Assembly: GCF_025751575.1 (NCBI RefSeq)
Contig: NZ_JAOWLA010000004.1
Span: forward strand, 124,001 to 188,000
Length of the DNA stretch: 64,000 bases
From: Albidovulum sediminicola
GTDB taxonomy: Bacteria > Pseudomonadota > Alphaproteobacteria > Rhodobacterales > Rhodobacteraceae
Direction: 5' to 3'
Under the pieces are notes generated by a model. The model was not told where the DNA came from and made no database searches. It saw nothing but the letters and a program-made list of their open reading frames with translations. Shown here piece by piece: positions 25,970 through 34,752 of this stretch. The position numbers and the translations under genes were made by a program. The first letter of the stretch is position 1. Each line of letters opens with the position of its first letter.

Positions 25970-26392
25970 ATGGCTGTTCAACGCACCTTCTCGATCGTCA
26001 AGCCCGACGCGACCCGCCGCAACCTGACCGGCGCGATCAACGCCAAGCTGGAGGCCGCTGGCCTGCGCATCATCGCGCAGAAGCGCATCCACCTGACCAA
26101 GGCCCAGGCCGGCGTCTTCTACGCGGTCCACAAGGAACGCCCCTTCTACGACGAACTGTGCGAGTTCATGTCGTCCGAGCCGATCGTGGTGCAGGTCCTG
26201 GAAGGCGAAGACGCGATCGCGAAGAACCGCGAAGTGATGGGCGCCACCAACCCGGCGCAGGCCGCCGAGGGCACCATCCGCAAGGAATTCGCGCTCTCGA
26301 TCGGTGAAAACTCGATCCACGGTTCCGACGCGCCGGAAACCGCCGCAGTGGAAATCGCCTACTTCTTCTCGGGCCTCGAACTGGTCGGCTGA
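25970..26392 (+). CDS. ndk: Nucleoside diphosphate kinase
   Basis: This 140-residue enzyme transfers the gamma phosphate between NTPs and NDPs through a phosphohistidine. N-terminal [15 protein letters not shown] (about 4-18) and the active-site [12 protein letters not shown] (about 114-125), with the catalytic His, are unmistakable. The start was placed at the ATG of MAVQRTFS; the much longer open frame upstream runs through antisense ABC-F sequence and is spurious. A strong terminator follows. Confidence 0.97.
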   Translation: MAVQRTFSIVKPDATRRNLTGAINAKLEAAGLRIIAQKRIHLTKAQAGVFYAVHKERPFYDELCEFMSSEPIVVQVLEGEDAIAKNREVMGATNPAQAAEGTIRKEFALSIGENSIHGSDAPETAAVEIAYFFSGLELVG

Positions 26393-26415
26393 TCCCGTTC
26401 ACCCCTGAAATCGCG

Positions 26416-26448
26416 AAGGCCCGCGCCGGGGATACCGGCGCGGGCCTT
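26416..26448. terminator. Strong intrinsic terminator after ndk
   Basis: A perfect 14-base stem, AAGGCCCGCGCCGG (26416-26429) with 26435-26448, has a 5-base loop and a following TTTT. It lies between convergent ndk and the TfoX-like gene. The complementary strand has an AT-poor flank, so termination of ndk is the main role. Confidence 0.9.
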
Positions 26449-26468
26449 TTGCTTCTTTGGAGCCATCT

Positions 26469-26813
26469 TCAGCGGCGGGGTCTGATCCCGATCTCGTCCA
26501 GCACCGCCTCAAGCTTCGCGTCGATCATCGCGCTTGAGGGGCGCGCCGCGACGCGAGCCTTGATCGCATCGAAGCGCCGGCGAAGGGCTGCCTTCTCCTC
26601 GCCCTGGCAATCGTTCCAGGGGCGCCCCTGCAATCCCATCACCAGGACGTAATAGCCGATGAAATGCGGGGGATTGCCGGCGCGCAGGAAGCTTTCATAG
26701 GCCGCGTCGGGCCCCAAGGCCTCAATCTCCTCGGCCGAGTGAATGCCCGCACGCGCAAAGGCTGCCTCCGAGGCGGGGCCGAGATTGGGAATGCTGGAAA
26801 CAGGGCGTGGCAT
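26469..26813 (-). CDS. TfoX C-terminal domain (helix-hairpin-helix) protein
   Basis: This 114-residue protein matches the C-terminal domain of TfoX/Sxy competence regulators as a stand-alone unit. The N-terminal VSSIPNLGPASEAAFARAGIHSAEEIEALG is a helix-hairpin-helix-like element (about residues 5-34). The family YYVLVMGLQGRPWND segment follows at about 54-68. The TfoX N-terminal domain is absent, as is usual for these short alphaproteobacterial proteins. A link to natural competence is not shown; a DNA- or protein-binding role is inferred from the HhH fold. Confidence 0.75.
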   Translation of the reverse strand: MPRPVSSIPNLGPASEAAFARAGIHSAEEIEALGPDAAYESFLRAGNPPHFIGYYVLVMGLQGRPWNDCQGEEKAALRRRFDAIKARVAARPSSAMIDAKLEAVLDEIGIRPRR

Positions 26814-26879
26814 GTGCCGGGGCTATGGTGGGGGCGGTTTCGTCCCCAGACTAGCCGCACCGGGGCCAAGGGCAATGCC

Positions 26880-27056
26880 CTAGATCGAGGCCCAGTCGGT
26901 GATGATCTGGTCGCCCATCCGCGGGCTGTCCTGGCTGTCGCCGGGCTGCGTGATGCGGCGCTGGCTTTCCTGCGCCATCTGGCGCCTGGCGGTCGGCGCG
27001 TCGCCCGGTTGCTGGCCCTCAACCTCGCCGGAGGTCATTTGCGGGGTGTTTTCCAT
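26880..27056 (-). CDS. Small hypothetical hydrophilic protein
   Basis: This is a predicted 58-residue protein, mostly polar and rich in Gln, Ser, Asp and Arg (MENTPQMTSGEVEGQQPGDA at the N-terminus, ending MGDQIITDWASI). I do not recognise a family. The start is chosen at the ATG beginning MENTPQ; the open frame extends upstream, but that extension contains unlike sequence. An AAGGA lies about 12 bases upstream, a poor spacing. It is supported only by an open frame with plausible composition, so it could be spurious. Confidence 0.45.
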   Translation of the reverse strand: MENTPQMTSGEVEGQQPGDAPTARRQMAQESQRRITQPGDSQDSPRMGDQIITDWASI

Positions 27057-27218
27057 AACGGCGTTTCCATCCTTGGTCTTGCTTGTCTGCTTCGGATCCT
27101 GTGGATCGAGCGCGGCGCAGATATGGCCGGAAAGAGGTATCGTCAAGAGAGTTTGCGGCAAATCCGCCCAGTTGCCAAAACCCGGACGCGAAGGCGACAT
27201 CTTCGGCGCTCATTGCGC

Positions 27219-27254
27219 AATAGGGCGCAACAATCGTTCGTGTTGCGCCCTATT
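27219..27254. repeat. Perfect 14-base inverted repeat (hairpin) without T run
   Basis: AATAGGGCGCAACA (27219-27232) is perfectly repeated in inverse at 27241-27254 around an 8-base loop ATCGTTCG. It lies 25 bases after the stop of the DUF4202 gene (minus strand). Neither side has a T run, so a terminator is not assured. A protein-binding site or a mobile-element end are alternatives. The 223-base gap 27057-27279 holds nothing else I recognise. Confidence 0.6.
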
Positions 27255-27279
27255 CGTTCCAGTGTGGGGGTTTTTCCGT

Positions 27280-27840
27280 CTAGCCCTGAAAGGCGGCGGC
27301 AAGGGATTCGGGCAGTGAAAATTCCCGCAAAGCGCGTGCGCGGGCATTGGCCGACATCTTGCGGGCGGTCTTTTCGACGATTCTGAGCAGCGCGTCGGCA
27401 TCGCGCCCATCCGCGAAGGGGGCGAAGTACCAGCGCAGGAAAACGAAGCAGATCACGTCTTCCAGCGCCTGGACTTCTGCGTCGCGCTTGATCCCCTCCT
27501 TTCGCAGCAGGGTGCCCGCCCGCTCCGCCTCGGCCTCGTCGTAGCCGGCGTCGCGCATGATCTCCGCGACCCGCCGGGCATGGAAGGCGCCCAGATCGCG
27601 CCGCCAGGCAAGGTAGCCCGCCCGCCCCTCCGGGTAGCTGTCGCGCGGCGAGGTCCAGCGCTCGATGTGCTGGCCGCGCGCCGCGATCTGAAGGACGTCG
27701 GAGGCATCGGGAAAAAGCCGCGCCAGCTCGTCGCTCATCCGCTCGCCGTAAAGCAATGCGGCGGGGCGGCCTTCATGCGTGTCGGGGTCCTGGGTGTTGG
27801 CGACGTCGATCGCGGCGAGGGCGGCATCAAGGCGGGACAT
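27280..27840 (-). CDS. DUF4202 domain protein (HD-like)
   Basis: This 186-residue protein matches DUF4202: N-terminal RLDAALAAIDVANTQDP, then LYGERMSDELARLFPDA and the histidine-containing IAARGQHIERWTSPRDSYPEGRAGYLAWRRDLG (in pieces, about residues 60-95). A His/Asp-rich core reminiscent of HD phosphohydrolases is seen in ARGQHIERW, FHARRVAEIM and LEDVICFVFLRWY. No enzymatic function is known to me. The start is the ATG of MSRLDAAL. The longer open frame upstream is not supported. Confidence 0.8.
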   Translation of the reverse strand: MSRLDAALAAIDVANTQDPDTHEGRPAALLYGERMSDELARLFPDASDVLQIAARGQHIERWTSPRDSYPEGRAGYLAWRRDLGAFHARRVAEIMRDAGYDEAEAERAGTLLRKEGIKRDAEVQALEDVICFVFLRWYFAPFADGRDADALLRIVEKTARKMSANARARALREFSLPESLAAAFQG

Positions 27841-28008
27841 GGCATTCCTGTCGGTTTTCCGGTGACGGTCGCATTGCGTGGGGCGCGGGTCAAGCGCCCG
27901 CCGGTGTGGCCGCGCCGACTCGTTCACCGGGATTTGTTCGGCCCCCGATTGACGCAGGCGCCCCGCTACACACATCATTCCCGACAGAGGCAGCATAACG
28001 AGCAGAAA

Positions 28009-28266
28009 ATGCCCATGCAAAAAACGTTCCACAGCCCCTCCGGGGGTGTAGATTACCTTGGGCTCAGGCAAGATCGCGTGGGCGGGACAGAGATCGTCTA
28101 TGACGACGGCGTGGCGCGCCGCAAGGTCTGGCGGGTCCGCTCGGCGGTCAGCGACCGGGCGCTGGGGGATATCCTGCGCACCGCCGTCAACCAGAGCCGC
28201 GTCGTTCCCGCGCTTTACGCCGAGCTCAGGAAGCGCTCCATCGCGGTGGAGACCGTCGCGGGATGA
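28009..28266 (+). CDS. Small hypothetical protein
   Basis: This 85-residue soluble protein, MPMQKTFHSPSGGVDYLG at the start and KRSIAVETVAG at the end, has a mixed charged composition and a plausible alpha/beta pattern. I do not recognise a family. An in-frame ATG two codons later is an alternative start. No strong Shine-Dalgarno is present (AGCAGAAA upstream). It stands alone between the DUF4202 and DUF1127 genes. Codon third-position GC is high, like its neighbours, which supports a real gene. Confidence 0.55.
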   Translation: MPMQKTFHSPSGGVDYLGLRQDRVGGTEIVYDDGVARRKVWRVRSAVSDRALGDILRTAVNQSRVVPALYAELRKRSIAVETVAG

Positions 28267-28330
28267 AAAATGGCCGGGCGGCTGCCCGGCCAGTTGGAAG
28301 AGACTCCACAGGGGATGTTTGTGGAGGCCC

Positions 28331-28546
28331 TCAGCCCTGCCAGAAATGGCGGGAGCATTCGTTTTGCGCGGTCAGCGGATCGACGCCGATATCGCGCAGC
28401 AGCCGGTCGTCCAGGCGGGCCAGGTCGCGGCGGGTCTTGCGACGCTGGCGGCTGTCGCGAAGGATCGTCACGATCCGCGTCGCCACACGGCCGGCCATGC
28501 CAGCGCTTTGCGGCAGGGAAAGGGCGGTTTTGGCGGGGGCAGTCAT
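28331..28546 (-). CDS. DUF1127 family small protein
   Basis: This 71-residue protein has the DUF1127 (YjiS-like) motif TRRDLARLDDRLLRDIGVDPLTAQNE in its C-terminal half, with the characteristic L-x-x-L-D-D-R-x-L-x-D-I-G-V. Such small Arg-rich proteins can bind RNA and affect phosphate or carbon metabolism and small-RNA turnover in related species; the role here is not known. It is divergent from a MocR-type regulator gene, with two TTGTA-type palindromes between, so it is the likely target of that regulator. Confidence 0.85.
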   Translation of the reverse strand: MTAPAKTALSLPQSAGMAGRVATRIVTILRDSRQRRKTRRDLARLDDRLLRDIGVDPLTAQNECSRHFWQG

Positions 28547-28556
28547 CGGATCACCT

Positions 28557-28602
28557 TTGTATTGATACAATGTAGAACTATCTTGTAGACATATGGCTAC
28601 AA
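28557..28602. promoter_or_regulatory. Two operator-like palindromes between DUF1127 and MocR genes
   Basis: Palindrome 1: TTGTAT-TG-ATACAA (28557-28570). Palindrome 2: TTGTAG-ACATATGG-CTACAA (28583-28602). A third, looser TTGT-N7-ACAA lies at 28631-28645, just before the MocR ribosome binding site. Repeated TTGTA/TACAA half-sites in an otherwise GC-rich genome point to binding by the GntR-type HTH encoded next door, with control of both the divergent gene and itself. Confidence 0.65.
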
Positions 28603-28655
28603 TAGGGGCACAATGACGTCCATAGAAACATTGTCACGGGTACAAAGAGGATGTC

Positions 28656-30059
28656 ATGACCATGGAGTGGCGGCCTGACCTGGCACAATTCGCGGGGCCG
28701 AAGTATCTGGCGCTGAGCCATGCGCTCAGGGCTGCCGTGCGATCGGGCGAGCTTCCCGAAGGCGCCAAGCTTCCCCCGGTCCGCGAGCTTGCCTGGCAGC
28801 TTGGCATCACCCCTGGCACCGTGGCGCGCGCCTATCAGATCGGCACGCAGGACGGGCTTCTGGACGCGGTCGTGGGGCGCGGGACCTTTGTCGCGGCGCG
28901 CAACCCGAGGCTTGGGCCGACCCAGCCGCTTTTTACCGATGCCCCGCCGCTTCCCGACAGGGCCGAGGGGCCCGTGGACCTGCGCGCACCGCAATTGCCC
29001 GACGCTGGCCATTCGCAGGCCTTCGCCCGCATCTTGATGGAGATCGCCCGCGAAGGCTGCGACTGGCGCGGCTATCCGACGAACCGTCGCGACCTGCCTC
29101 TTAGACAGGCCTTCACCCATTGGCTTGCGGACCGGGGGCTCGGGGCCTTCGATGCCGACGACCTCGTGCTGACCCATGGCGGACAGAACGCCGTCGGTCT
29201 GGTGATGCAATGCTGCCTGCGCGGTGAGCGCCCGGCGGTGCTGTGCGAGGAGTTGGCCTTTCCGGGTTTTCGCCGGGCGGCGCGGCTCAACCGGGCCGAT
29301 GTGGTCGCGGTGCCGCTTGATGACGAGGGGATCGTGCCCGAGGCGCTGGACGCCGCCTGCCGCCGCACCGGCGCGCGGCTTCTCTGTGTGACGCCCGAGG
29401 CGCAGAACCCGACCGCCGGCCGGATGAGCCTTGCCCGCCGCCGTCGGATCGCCGAGATCGCCGCGATTCACGACCTCCAGATCATTGAGGATGACTGCTA
29501 TTCGGTGGCTGAACCCTCCGCCCCCGCGATCCGCGCGCTGGCGCCGGACCGGACGTGGTACGTCACGTCGCTGTCGAAATCGGTTTCAGCGGGACTTCGG
29601 GTGGGCACGATCATCTGCCCAACGGGCCATGGCGAATCTGGCCGGATCGCCGCGCAGCACTCCTACTTCGGGCTTGCGCTGCCGCTTTCGCAGATCGCGC
29701 TGAAGCTGCTGACGACGGGCGAGGCCGCGCGGCTGCGCGACGCAGGCCAGGCGGTCTTTTCCCGCCGGCTGGAACTGCTGCTCAATATCCTTGGACGCCA
29801 TGAGTTGCGCTGGCAGATGGGACTCAGCTTCGTCTGGCTACCGCTCCCGCGCGGCTGGCGCGGCTCGACCTTCGCGCGCGAGGCGGAAAGCGCGGGCGTG
29901 CTGATCCGTTCCGCCGACGAATACGCGCTTGTCGATGGCCATGCGCCAAACGCCGTGCGTATCGCCCTGGACGGTGAGGTCGAGGAGGCGCGCTTCACCA
30001 AGGCGATCGCGACTCTGGCGCGGCTGTTGGACAATCCACCGGCCGAGATCCCGGTCTGA
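28656..30059 (+). CDS. MocR/GntR-type PLP-dependent transcriptional regulator
   Basis: This 467-residue regulator fuses an N-terminal GntR winged helix (about residues 1-75: LSHALRAAVRSGELPEGAKLPPVRELAWQLG, then TPGTVARAYQIG) to a C-terminal fold-type I aminotransferase-like domain. The PLP lysine is expected in YVTSLSKSVSAGLRVG (about 305-320), and IIEDDCYSV (about 276-284) supplies the aspartate. PLP or an amino compound is the likely effector, as in GabR, TauR and PdxR. ATG 28656 has GAGG at 28647-28650. TTGTA-type palindromes upstream suggest autoregulation and control of the divergent DUF1127 gene. The effector is unknown. Confidence 0.88.
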   Translation: MTMEWRPDLAQFAGPKYLALSHALRAAVRSGELPEGAKLPPVRELAWQLGITPGTVARAYQIGTQDGLLDAVVGRGTFVAARNPRLGPTQPLFTDAPPLPDRAEGPVDLRAPQLPDAGHSQAFARILMEIAREGCDWRGYPTNRRDLPLRQAFTHWLADRGLGAFDADDLVLTHGGQNAVGLVMQCCLRGERPAVLCEELAFPGFRRAARLNRADVVAVPLDDEGIVPEALDAACRRTGARLLCVTPEAQNPTAGRMSLARRRRIAEIAAIHDLQIIEDDCYSVAEPSAPAIRALAPDRTWYVTSLSKSVSAGLRVGTIICPTGHGESGRIAAQHSYFGLALPLSQIALKLLTTGEAARLRDAGQAVFSRRLELLLNILGRHELRWQMGLSFVWLPLPRGWRGSTFAREAESAGVLIRSADEYALVDGHAPNAVRIALDGEVEEARFTKAIATLARLLDNPPAEIPV

Positions 30060-30062
30060 CCC

Positions 30063-30680
30063 TCAGCTGTCCTGCGGGACGAGGCCGAGGCCGCGCAGGT
30101 AGATCCCCAAACCGGCCTCCAGCAGTTCCTCGGGCGGGAAGGGGGAGCGCGCGCCGGGTGTGCCGCGGGCGAATAGTTCGACGACACCGTGGCTTAGTGC
30201 CCAGATGTGGGCCGCGAACATCGCAGCGGGCGGGCGCCGTCCGGCGGGCATCTGCTTGGTCAACTCCTCTGCCGCGCGGGTCAGGACCGCGCGCGCCCGT
30301 TCCGCGCTTCGCGCCAGCGCCGGGTCGGTGTTGAGCGAAATGCCGCTTTCGAACATCGCCATGTAATGGCCCGGGAACTTCCGCGCGAAAGCCAGGTAGG
30401 CGCGGCCCGTCGCCTCGAACGCGCGCAGGGCCGAGGGCTTGCCGTCGTTGTAGGCGTGTTCCATCAGGTCGCCGAAGATCGCGAACCCCTGGCGGGCGCA
30501 TTCGGCGATCAGGTCGTCGCGCCCCGCGAAGTGTCGGTAGACGGCCGCCGGGGTGACGCCTGCAGACTTGGCCGCGTCCGACAGCGTAAAGCCCTGCGGG
30601 CCCTGCTGCTCGATCAGTTTCAGGGCGGCCTCGATCAGCGCCTGCTTGAGGTTGCCGTGATGATAGCCCTGCTTAGCCAT
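30063..30680 (-). CDS. TetR/AcrR family transcriptional regulator
   Basis: This 205-residue TetR-type repressor has an N-terminal helix-turn-helix: [50 protein letters not shown] (in pieces, about residues 10-60). The C-terminal ligand-binding domain is helical and unlike any I can assign to a ligand. Its start lies 8 bases inside the ppk2 gene end, so it is co-transcribed with ppk2. It is convergent with the MocR regulator, whose stop is three bases away. Confidence 0.88.
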   Translation of the reverse strand: MAKQGYHHGNLKQALIEAALKLIEQQGPQGFTLSDAAKSAGVTPAAVYRHFAGRDDLIAECARQGFAIFGDLMEHAYNDGKPSALRAFEATGRAYLAFARKFPGHYMAMFESGISLNTDPALARSAERARAVLTRAAEELTKQMPAGRRPPAAMFAAHIWALSHGVVELFARGTPGARSPFPPEELLEAGLGIYLRGLGLVPQDS

Positions 30681-31569
30681 TCAGAAGGCCGGGGCCGCCG
30701 CAAATCTTTCCGTCCACCTTGCCGATGGCCTTGCGATCCTTGCCCGCGTAGTCAAGCGCATGCAGCACGGACTGGATCGCCGCGATGCGCGCGCGGGCCT
30801 TGTCATCGGCACGGATCACCGTCCAGGGCGCAGTCTTGGCGTGCGACTTCTCCAGCGTTTCCCGGATCGCGGCGGTGTAGGCGTCCCATTTCTTCAGCCC
30901 CTCCACGTCGATCCAGCTGAGCTTCCACTGTTTCAGCGGATCGCTTTCGCGCGCCAGGAACCGGCGCAGCTGTTCAGCGCGCCCGACATTGAGCCAGAGC
31001 TTGACCAGCGTGATCCCCTCGTCGATCAGCATGCGCTCGAAATCGGGCAACTGGCGGAAGAAAAGCTTGCGCTGCTCGGGTGTGCAGAAGCCGAAGACAT
31101 GCTCCACCACGCCGCGATTGTACCAGGACCGGTCGAAGAGCGCGATTTCCCCCGCCGCCGGCAGCCAGTCGATGTAGCGCTGGAAGAACCACTGGGAGGC
31201 TTCGCGTTCGGTCGGTTTGGGCAGGGCGACGATATAGGCGTTGCGGGGGTTGAGGTTTTCGCGCATCCGCTCGATCGCGCCGCCCTTGCCGGCCGCGTCG
31301 CGCCCCTCGAAGAGGACGCAGAGCCGCTTGCCGGTCGTGCGCAGGTCGTGAAGCATCTTCACGAGTTCGATCTGGAGCCGCTCCATCTGCGCGTCGTAAT
31401 CCTTGCGCTTCATCTCGCGGTCGTAGGGGTAGCTTTTGGACAGGATATCTTTCCTGTCCGCCTCCGCGATCGCGCGGCGCACCTCTTCCGGGGCCTCGGT
31501 TTCAAGGAACTTCGTAATCTCGCCCACGAAGGGGATGGCCTGGGGGGCGGGCGCTTCCGATCTTGCCAT
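30673..31569 (-). CDS. ppk2: Polyphosphate kinase 2 (PPK2)
   Basis: This 298-residue PPK2 family kinase transfers phosphate between polyphosphate and nucleotides, usually making GTP or ATP from polyP. Walker A is [17 protein letters not shown] (about residues 85-101), and Walker B/lid contains [14 protein letters not shown] (about 141-154). R[11 protein letters not shown] and the Trp-rich [22 protein letters not shown] segments are family hallmarks. Length fits a one-domain PPK2 of class I. The TetR gene overlaps its 3' end by 8 bases. Confidence 0.93.
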   Translation of the reverse strand: MARSEAPAPQAIPFVGEITKFLETEAPEEVRRAIAEADRKDILSKSYPYDREMKRKDYDAQMERLQIELVKMLHDLRTTGKRLCVLFEGRDAAGKGGAIERMRENLNPRNAYIVALPKPTEREASQWFFQRYIDWLPAAGEIALFDRSWYNRGVVEHVFGFCTPEQRKLFFRQLPDFERMLIDEGITLVKLWLNVGRAEQLRRFLARESDPLKQWKLSWIDVEGLKKWDAYTAAIRETLEKSHAKTAPWTVIRADDKARARIAAIQSVLHALDYAGKDRKAIGKVDGKICGGPGLLNG

Positions 31570-31630
31570 GCGGGTCTCTCCGGATCCTGTCGGGCCAGTA
31601 TGGCGATTGCAGGGCCGGTTGCAATCGCGC

Positions 31631-32569
31631 CTAGCCGCGCCAGTCGGTGCTTTCCTGGCCGATCCGGTCCATGTCGAAGGGCGTGGTCAGATAGATCTCG
31701 CTGACCCAGTTGCCATAGAGCAGATGCGCGTGGCTGCGCCAGCGGTTCAGCGGCGCGCGCGAGGGGTCATCGTCGGGGTAGTAGTTCATCGGCACGTTGA
31801 TCGGCGTGCCGTTGGCCACGTCGCGGTCGTATTCCTGCTTCAGCGTATCGCTGTCGTATTCGAAATGGTTGAAGATGTAGAGCGCGCGGTGCGCCGGATC
31901 CTCGACCAGGCAAGGCCCAACCTCATCCGAGCCCAGAAGCGTGCGCAGACCGGGGGCGGCGTCGATCTCGGCCTGCTTCATCTCCGTCCAGCGGCTGACC
32001 GGGATGATGAAATCATCCGAGAAGCCGCGCAGATAGGGCGACGCGGGCGTGAGGCTGCGGTGCCGGAAGCAACCGAAGGCCTTGTGGTCCAGCATGTGCT
32101 TCTTGATGCCGTGGAAGTGATGGATCATCGCCATGCCGCCCCAGCACACGCCGAAGGTGGAATGGACGTTGGTCTGGGTCCAATCCATGATCTCGCGCAG
32201 CTCGTCCCAATAGGTCACCTCCTCGAAGGGGAGATGCTCGATCGGGGCGCCGGTGATGATCAGGCCGTCAAACTTCTCGTCCTTGACCTCCTGGAAGGGG
32301 CGGTAGAATTCGGCCATGTGCTCGGACGCGGTGTTCCGCGTCTGATGCTCCGACATGCGGATCAGGCGAAAGTCGATCTGAAGCGGGGTCGCGCCGATCA
32401 GGCGGGCGAACTGGTTCTCGGTCTGGATCTTCTTCGGCATCAGGTTGAGAAGTGCGATGCGGATCGGCCGGATGTCCTGATGCGCGGCGCGGTCCGGCGT
32501 CATCACCATCACGCCTTCCTTCGACAGCACGTCAAAGGCGGGAAGGGTACGGGGCAGGGTGATGGGCAT
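31631..32569 (-). CDS. metA: Homoserine O-acyltransferase MetA
   Basis: This 312-residue enzyme of the MetA (HTS) family acylates homoserine in methionine synthesis. The catalytic Cys is in [17 protein letters not shown] (about residues 139-155) and the catalytic His/Glu in [16 protein letters not shown] (about 232-247). N-terminal [21 protein letters not shown] (pieces of about 39-59) is typical. Many alphaproteobacterial MetA proteins use acetyl-CoA, so acyl specificity cannot be asserted. Only 38 bases separate it from the upstream P-loop gene, so no room exists for a classical SAM riboswitch. Confidence 0.94.
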   Translation of the reverse strand: MPITLPRTLPAFDVLSKEGVMVMTPDRAAHQDIRPIRIALLNLMPKKIQTENQFARLIGATPLQIDFRLIRMSEHQTRNTASEHMAEFYRPFQEVKDEKFDGLIITGAPIEHLPFEEVTYWDELREIMDWTQTNVHSTFGVCWGGMAMIHHFHGIKKHMLDHKAFGCFRHRSLTPASPYLRGFSDDFIIPVSRWTEMKQAEIDAAPGLRTLLGSDEVGPCLVEDPAHRALYIFNHFEYDSDTLKQEYDRDVANGTPINVPMNYYPDDDPSRAPLNRWRSHAHLLYGNWVSEIYLTTPFDMDRIGQESTDWRG

Positions 32570-32607
32570 CGGGGAAGTCTCCTTCGGGAACGCGGTAGAT
32601 AGGCCGG

Positions 32608-33471
32608 TCAGCCCGCCTGCTCAAGGGCCTCGGCGACAAGTGCGGCGAAGTCTCCGGCGCTGCGCAGGCGCGCGACGGTCTCTGCCTCCACGGTGATGCC
32701 CCAGTTCCGGGCCATCGCGTCGTAGCGGGGCTGGCGGTGATCCAGAAGCCGGGCATAGGCGAAGCGGAGGAAGCCGTCGGGGTCCACGCGGTCGGCGGGC
32801 TGGCCCTCCTGCTCCAGGTATTCGCCCCAGACGCGGAGGAGGAATTCGGGCTGGTAGTAGATCGGTTTCGGGTCGCGGTCGAAGCGGCGGATCAGCTCGG
32901 CCCGGTGGGTCTCATCGCCCTTGATCCAGATCATCAGGACGGTCTTCGACAGATCGCCCAGGACCGGGTCCTCGGCGTCCCAGGGGTCCACGACCTCACA
33001 GATCGAGCCGCCCGAGTCACAGACGAAATTGTCGTAGCCGTAAAGGTCATGCGCGCGGTTGGCGAAATGGCCAGTGTCGTGCAGGGCCGCGACTTCGGCC
33101 GTGCGGTGCTGGTCCTGCCGGCGCTGGTATTCGGCAAAGGGCAGGCCGCCTTTCGCGGGATCGCCCGGCTTGCCGAGGTAGGTGGACAAGGGCGCCAGGT
33201 TGTTGAACGTGATGTTCGAGGTGATGTGGACGCTGTCCGTCATCAGAAGCTGGCGCAGAAGCGGAACCTTCATCGCCTCGCGCTTGAAGTTGTCGGCGAT
33301 GTGTTCGCCCATGTAGCGCGTGCCGATGCGGTAATCGATCGAGTACTGGAACCACTTGCCGCTTCCACGCAGCATGTTCGACACATAGGTCTTTCCAAGG
33401 CCCGACATGCCAAACAGAAGCACCCGCTTCCGGTCCGCACCCAGCCACTCTTCCGCCGTCCGATAGATCAT
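32608..33471 (-). CDS. P-loop ATPase/kinase-like protein of unknown function
   Basis: The 287-residue protein has a Walker A motif [17 protein letters not shown] at about residues 18-34 and downstream acidic segments ([21 protein letters not shown], in pieces about 148-168). The overall pattern looks like a P-loop kinase or ATPase restricted to alphaproteobacteria. No transmembrane helix or signal peptide is present. I cannot assign a substrate. It is the upstream neighbour of metA on the same strand (38-base gap), so co-transcription is plausible. Confidence 0.7.
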   Translation of the reverse strand: MIYRTAEEWLGADRKRVLLFGMSGLGKTYVSNMLRGSGKWFQYSIDYRIGTRYMGEHIADNFKREAMKVPLLRQLLMTDSVHITSNITFNNLAPLSTYLGKPGDPAKGGLPFAEYQRRQDQHRTAEVAALHDTGHFANRAHDLYGYDNFVCDSGGSICEVVDPWDAEDPVLGDLSKTVLMIWIKGDETHRAELIRRFDRDPKPIYYQPEFLLRVWGEYLEQEGQPADRVDPDGFLRFAYARLLDHRQPRYDAMARNWGITVEAETVARLRSAGDFAALVAEALEQAG

Positions 33472-33555
33472 TCCGCCGCCCGCCCGGTTCGTTTCGCACG
33501 TTCCTACCGGCAGGCGACGGAAGTTTCACGCGGAATTTTCGCCGCGCGGGCGCGC

Positions 33556-34632
33556 CTAGAAGCCGACGCCGACCCGGATGCCGGCCGCGATCCCGTCGTT
33601 GTCGGCGAAATTGGCGCCGATCGAGGTCGTGGCGTCGCCGATCTGGAAGTAGCTGACGCCCGCGGTCACGGTCATCGTGTCGCGCGTGTAACTGGCGGCG
33701 AGGCCGAGGCTCTTGAACCCGTCAACGGGGCCGAGGTTGCCGGTGACATCGCCGTTCGAGGGTTCGTATCCCAGCGTCACCGCGCCCGACCAGGTGTCGT
33801 TGAACTTGCGCCCGACGCCCAGCGAATAGGTGATGCGGTCGGACTGGTAATAGGCCAGCGGAAGCCCCTGCGGGTTGAAGAACGCCGTCAGGTAGGCCGC
33901 AGGGCTGATGTCGAAGGCTGACCATTCCTGCCAGCGCACCGACCCGAACAGCAGCGTGTCCTCGGCGATGCCGGTCTGGAACTCCAGGTTCAGCGCCTGC
34001 GGGACCGTCGTTTCGAACGAGCCGGTCGCCACGCCGTTTTCGGTGGAGTTGAGCTCATGAGTGATATCGGAGGTATAGGTCAGCGCCACGCGTGCCGCGA
34101 TTTCGGGCTTTTCCCAGGCCGCGCCGACGATGTAGCCCCAGGCCAGTTGGCGGTTGGTCGACAGCAGGTAAACCGGTGTCCCGCCAAGCGAGATCGAGAC
34201 ATCGCCCTTGGCCTGCTCGGCCCGGATACCGCCGTAAACCGAGATATTGTCCTGCACCTCATAGCGCAGAAGCCCGGTGATCGCGGCGGCCTGCAGGTTG
34301 GCGGTGGTGCCTTCAAGCAGGTAGCCGGTGCCGGATGGGTAGTTGATATCGGCCCCGATCGGCTCGTTCAGGATGATGGCCAGGTCAAGCTTGTCGCTGA
34401 GCGCCTTTTTCAAGGCTAAGGAATAGGTCAGGTAGCCGGAAAGCGCATCGCCTGAGCCGATGCCAAGAACGCCGCTGACGTTCGGATCGCCATAGCCCAG
34501 ACTGAACTCGGCGTAGTCGCCCTCCTGGAACAGGATCCCGGATGAAAACGGCGCACGCTCCACCCCGCCTGCGACCGCGCTTGTCGCAATACCCGAAACG
34601 CCCGCCAAAAGGCAGATGACCCTAGCTCGCAT
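33556..34632 (-). CDS. FadL/OmpP1 family outer-membrane transport protein
   Basis: This 358-residue predicted beta-barrel has a signal peptide (RARVICLLAGVSGIATSAVAGG). N-terminal ERAPFSSGILFQEGDYAEFSLGYGDP and the barrel strands match the FadL/TodX family, which moves hydrophobic compounds such as long-chain fatty acids across the outer membrane. The C-terminus ends in IRVGVGF, with a terminal aromatic typical for BAM recognition. ATG 34632 has a strong GGAGGA site. It is somewhat shorter than E. coli FadL (446 residues). Its substrate is unknown. Confidence 0.88.
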   Translation of the reverse strand: MRARVICLLAGVSGIATSAVAGGVERAPFSSGILFQEGDYAEFSLGYGDPNVSGVLGIGSGDALSGYLTYSLALKKALSDKLDLAIILNEPIGADINYPSGTGYLLEGTTANLQAAAITGLLRYEVQDNISVYGGIRAEQAKGDVSISLGGTPVYLLSTNRQLAWGYIVGAAWEKPEIAARVALTYTSDITHELNSTENGVATGSFETTVPQALNLEFQTGIAEDTLLFGSVRWQEWSAFDISPAAYLTAFFNPQGLPLAYYQSDRITYSLGVGRKFNDTWSGAVTLGYEPSNGDVTGNLGPVDGFKSLGLAASYTRDTMTVTAGVSYFQIGDATTSIGANFADNDGIAAGIRVGVGF

Positions 34633-34658
34633 AGTTCCTCCTCCTGAAACCGGAGTTA

Positions 34659-34686
34659 GCGTTATTTTGCATAATTCATACGTCAA
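34659..34686 (-). promoter_or_regulatory. Candidate promoter of the FadL-type gene
   Basis: On the minus strand, TTGACG (34686-34681) and TAACGC (34664-34659) are 16 bases apart. They lie in the most AT-rich stretch between the FadL and EamA genes, about 27-54 bases before the start codon. Confidence 0.35.
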
Positions 34687-34752
34687 TCGGTGACGTGGCG
34701 TGAGCGCGGCGTGACGTTGCGGGCGATTATCTTGGCGAGGGTAGATTTTGAA

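Noticed and set aside
32570-32607. SAM riboswitch upstream of metA
   Set aside because: Only 38 bases separate metA from the upstream gene and no conserved riboswitch core is visible.
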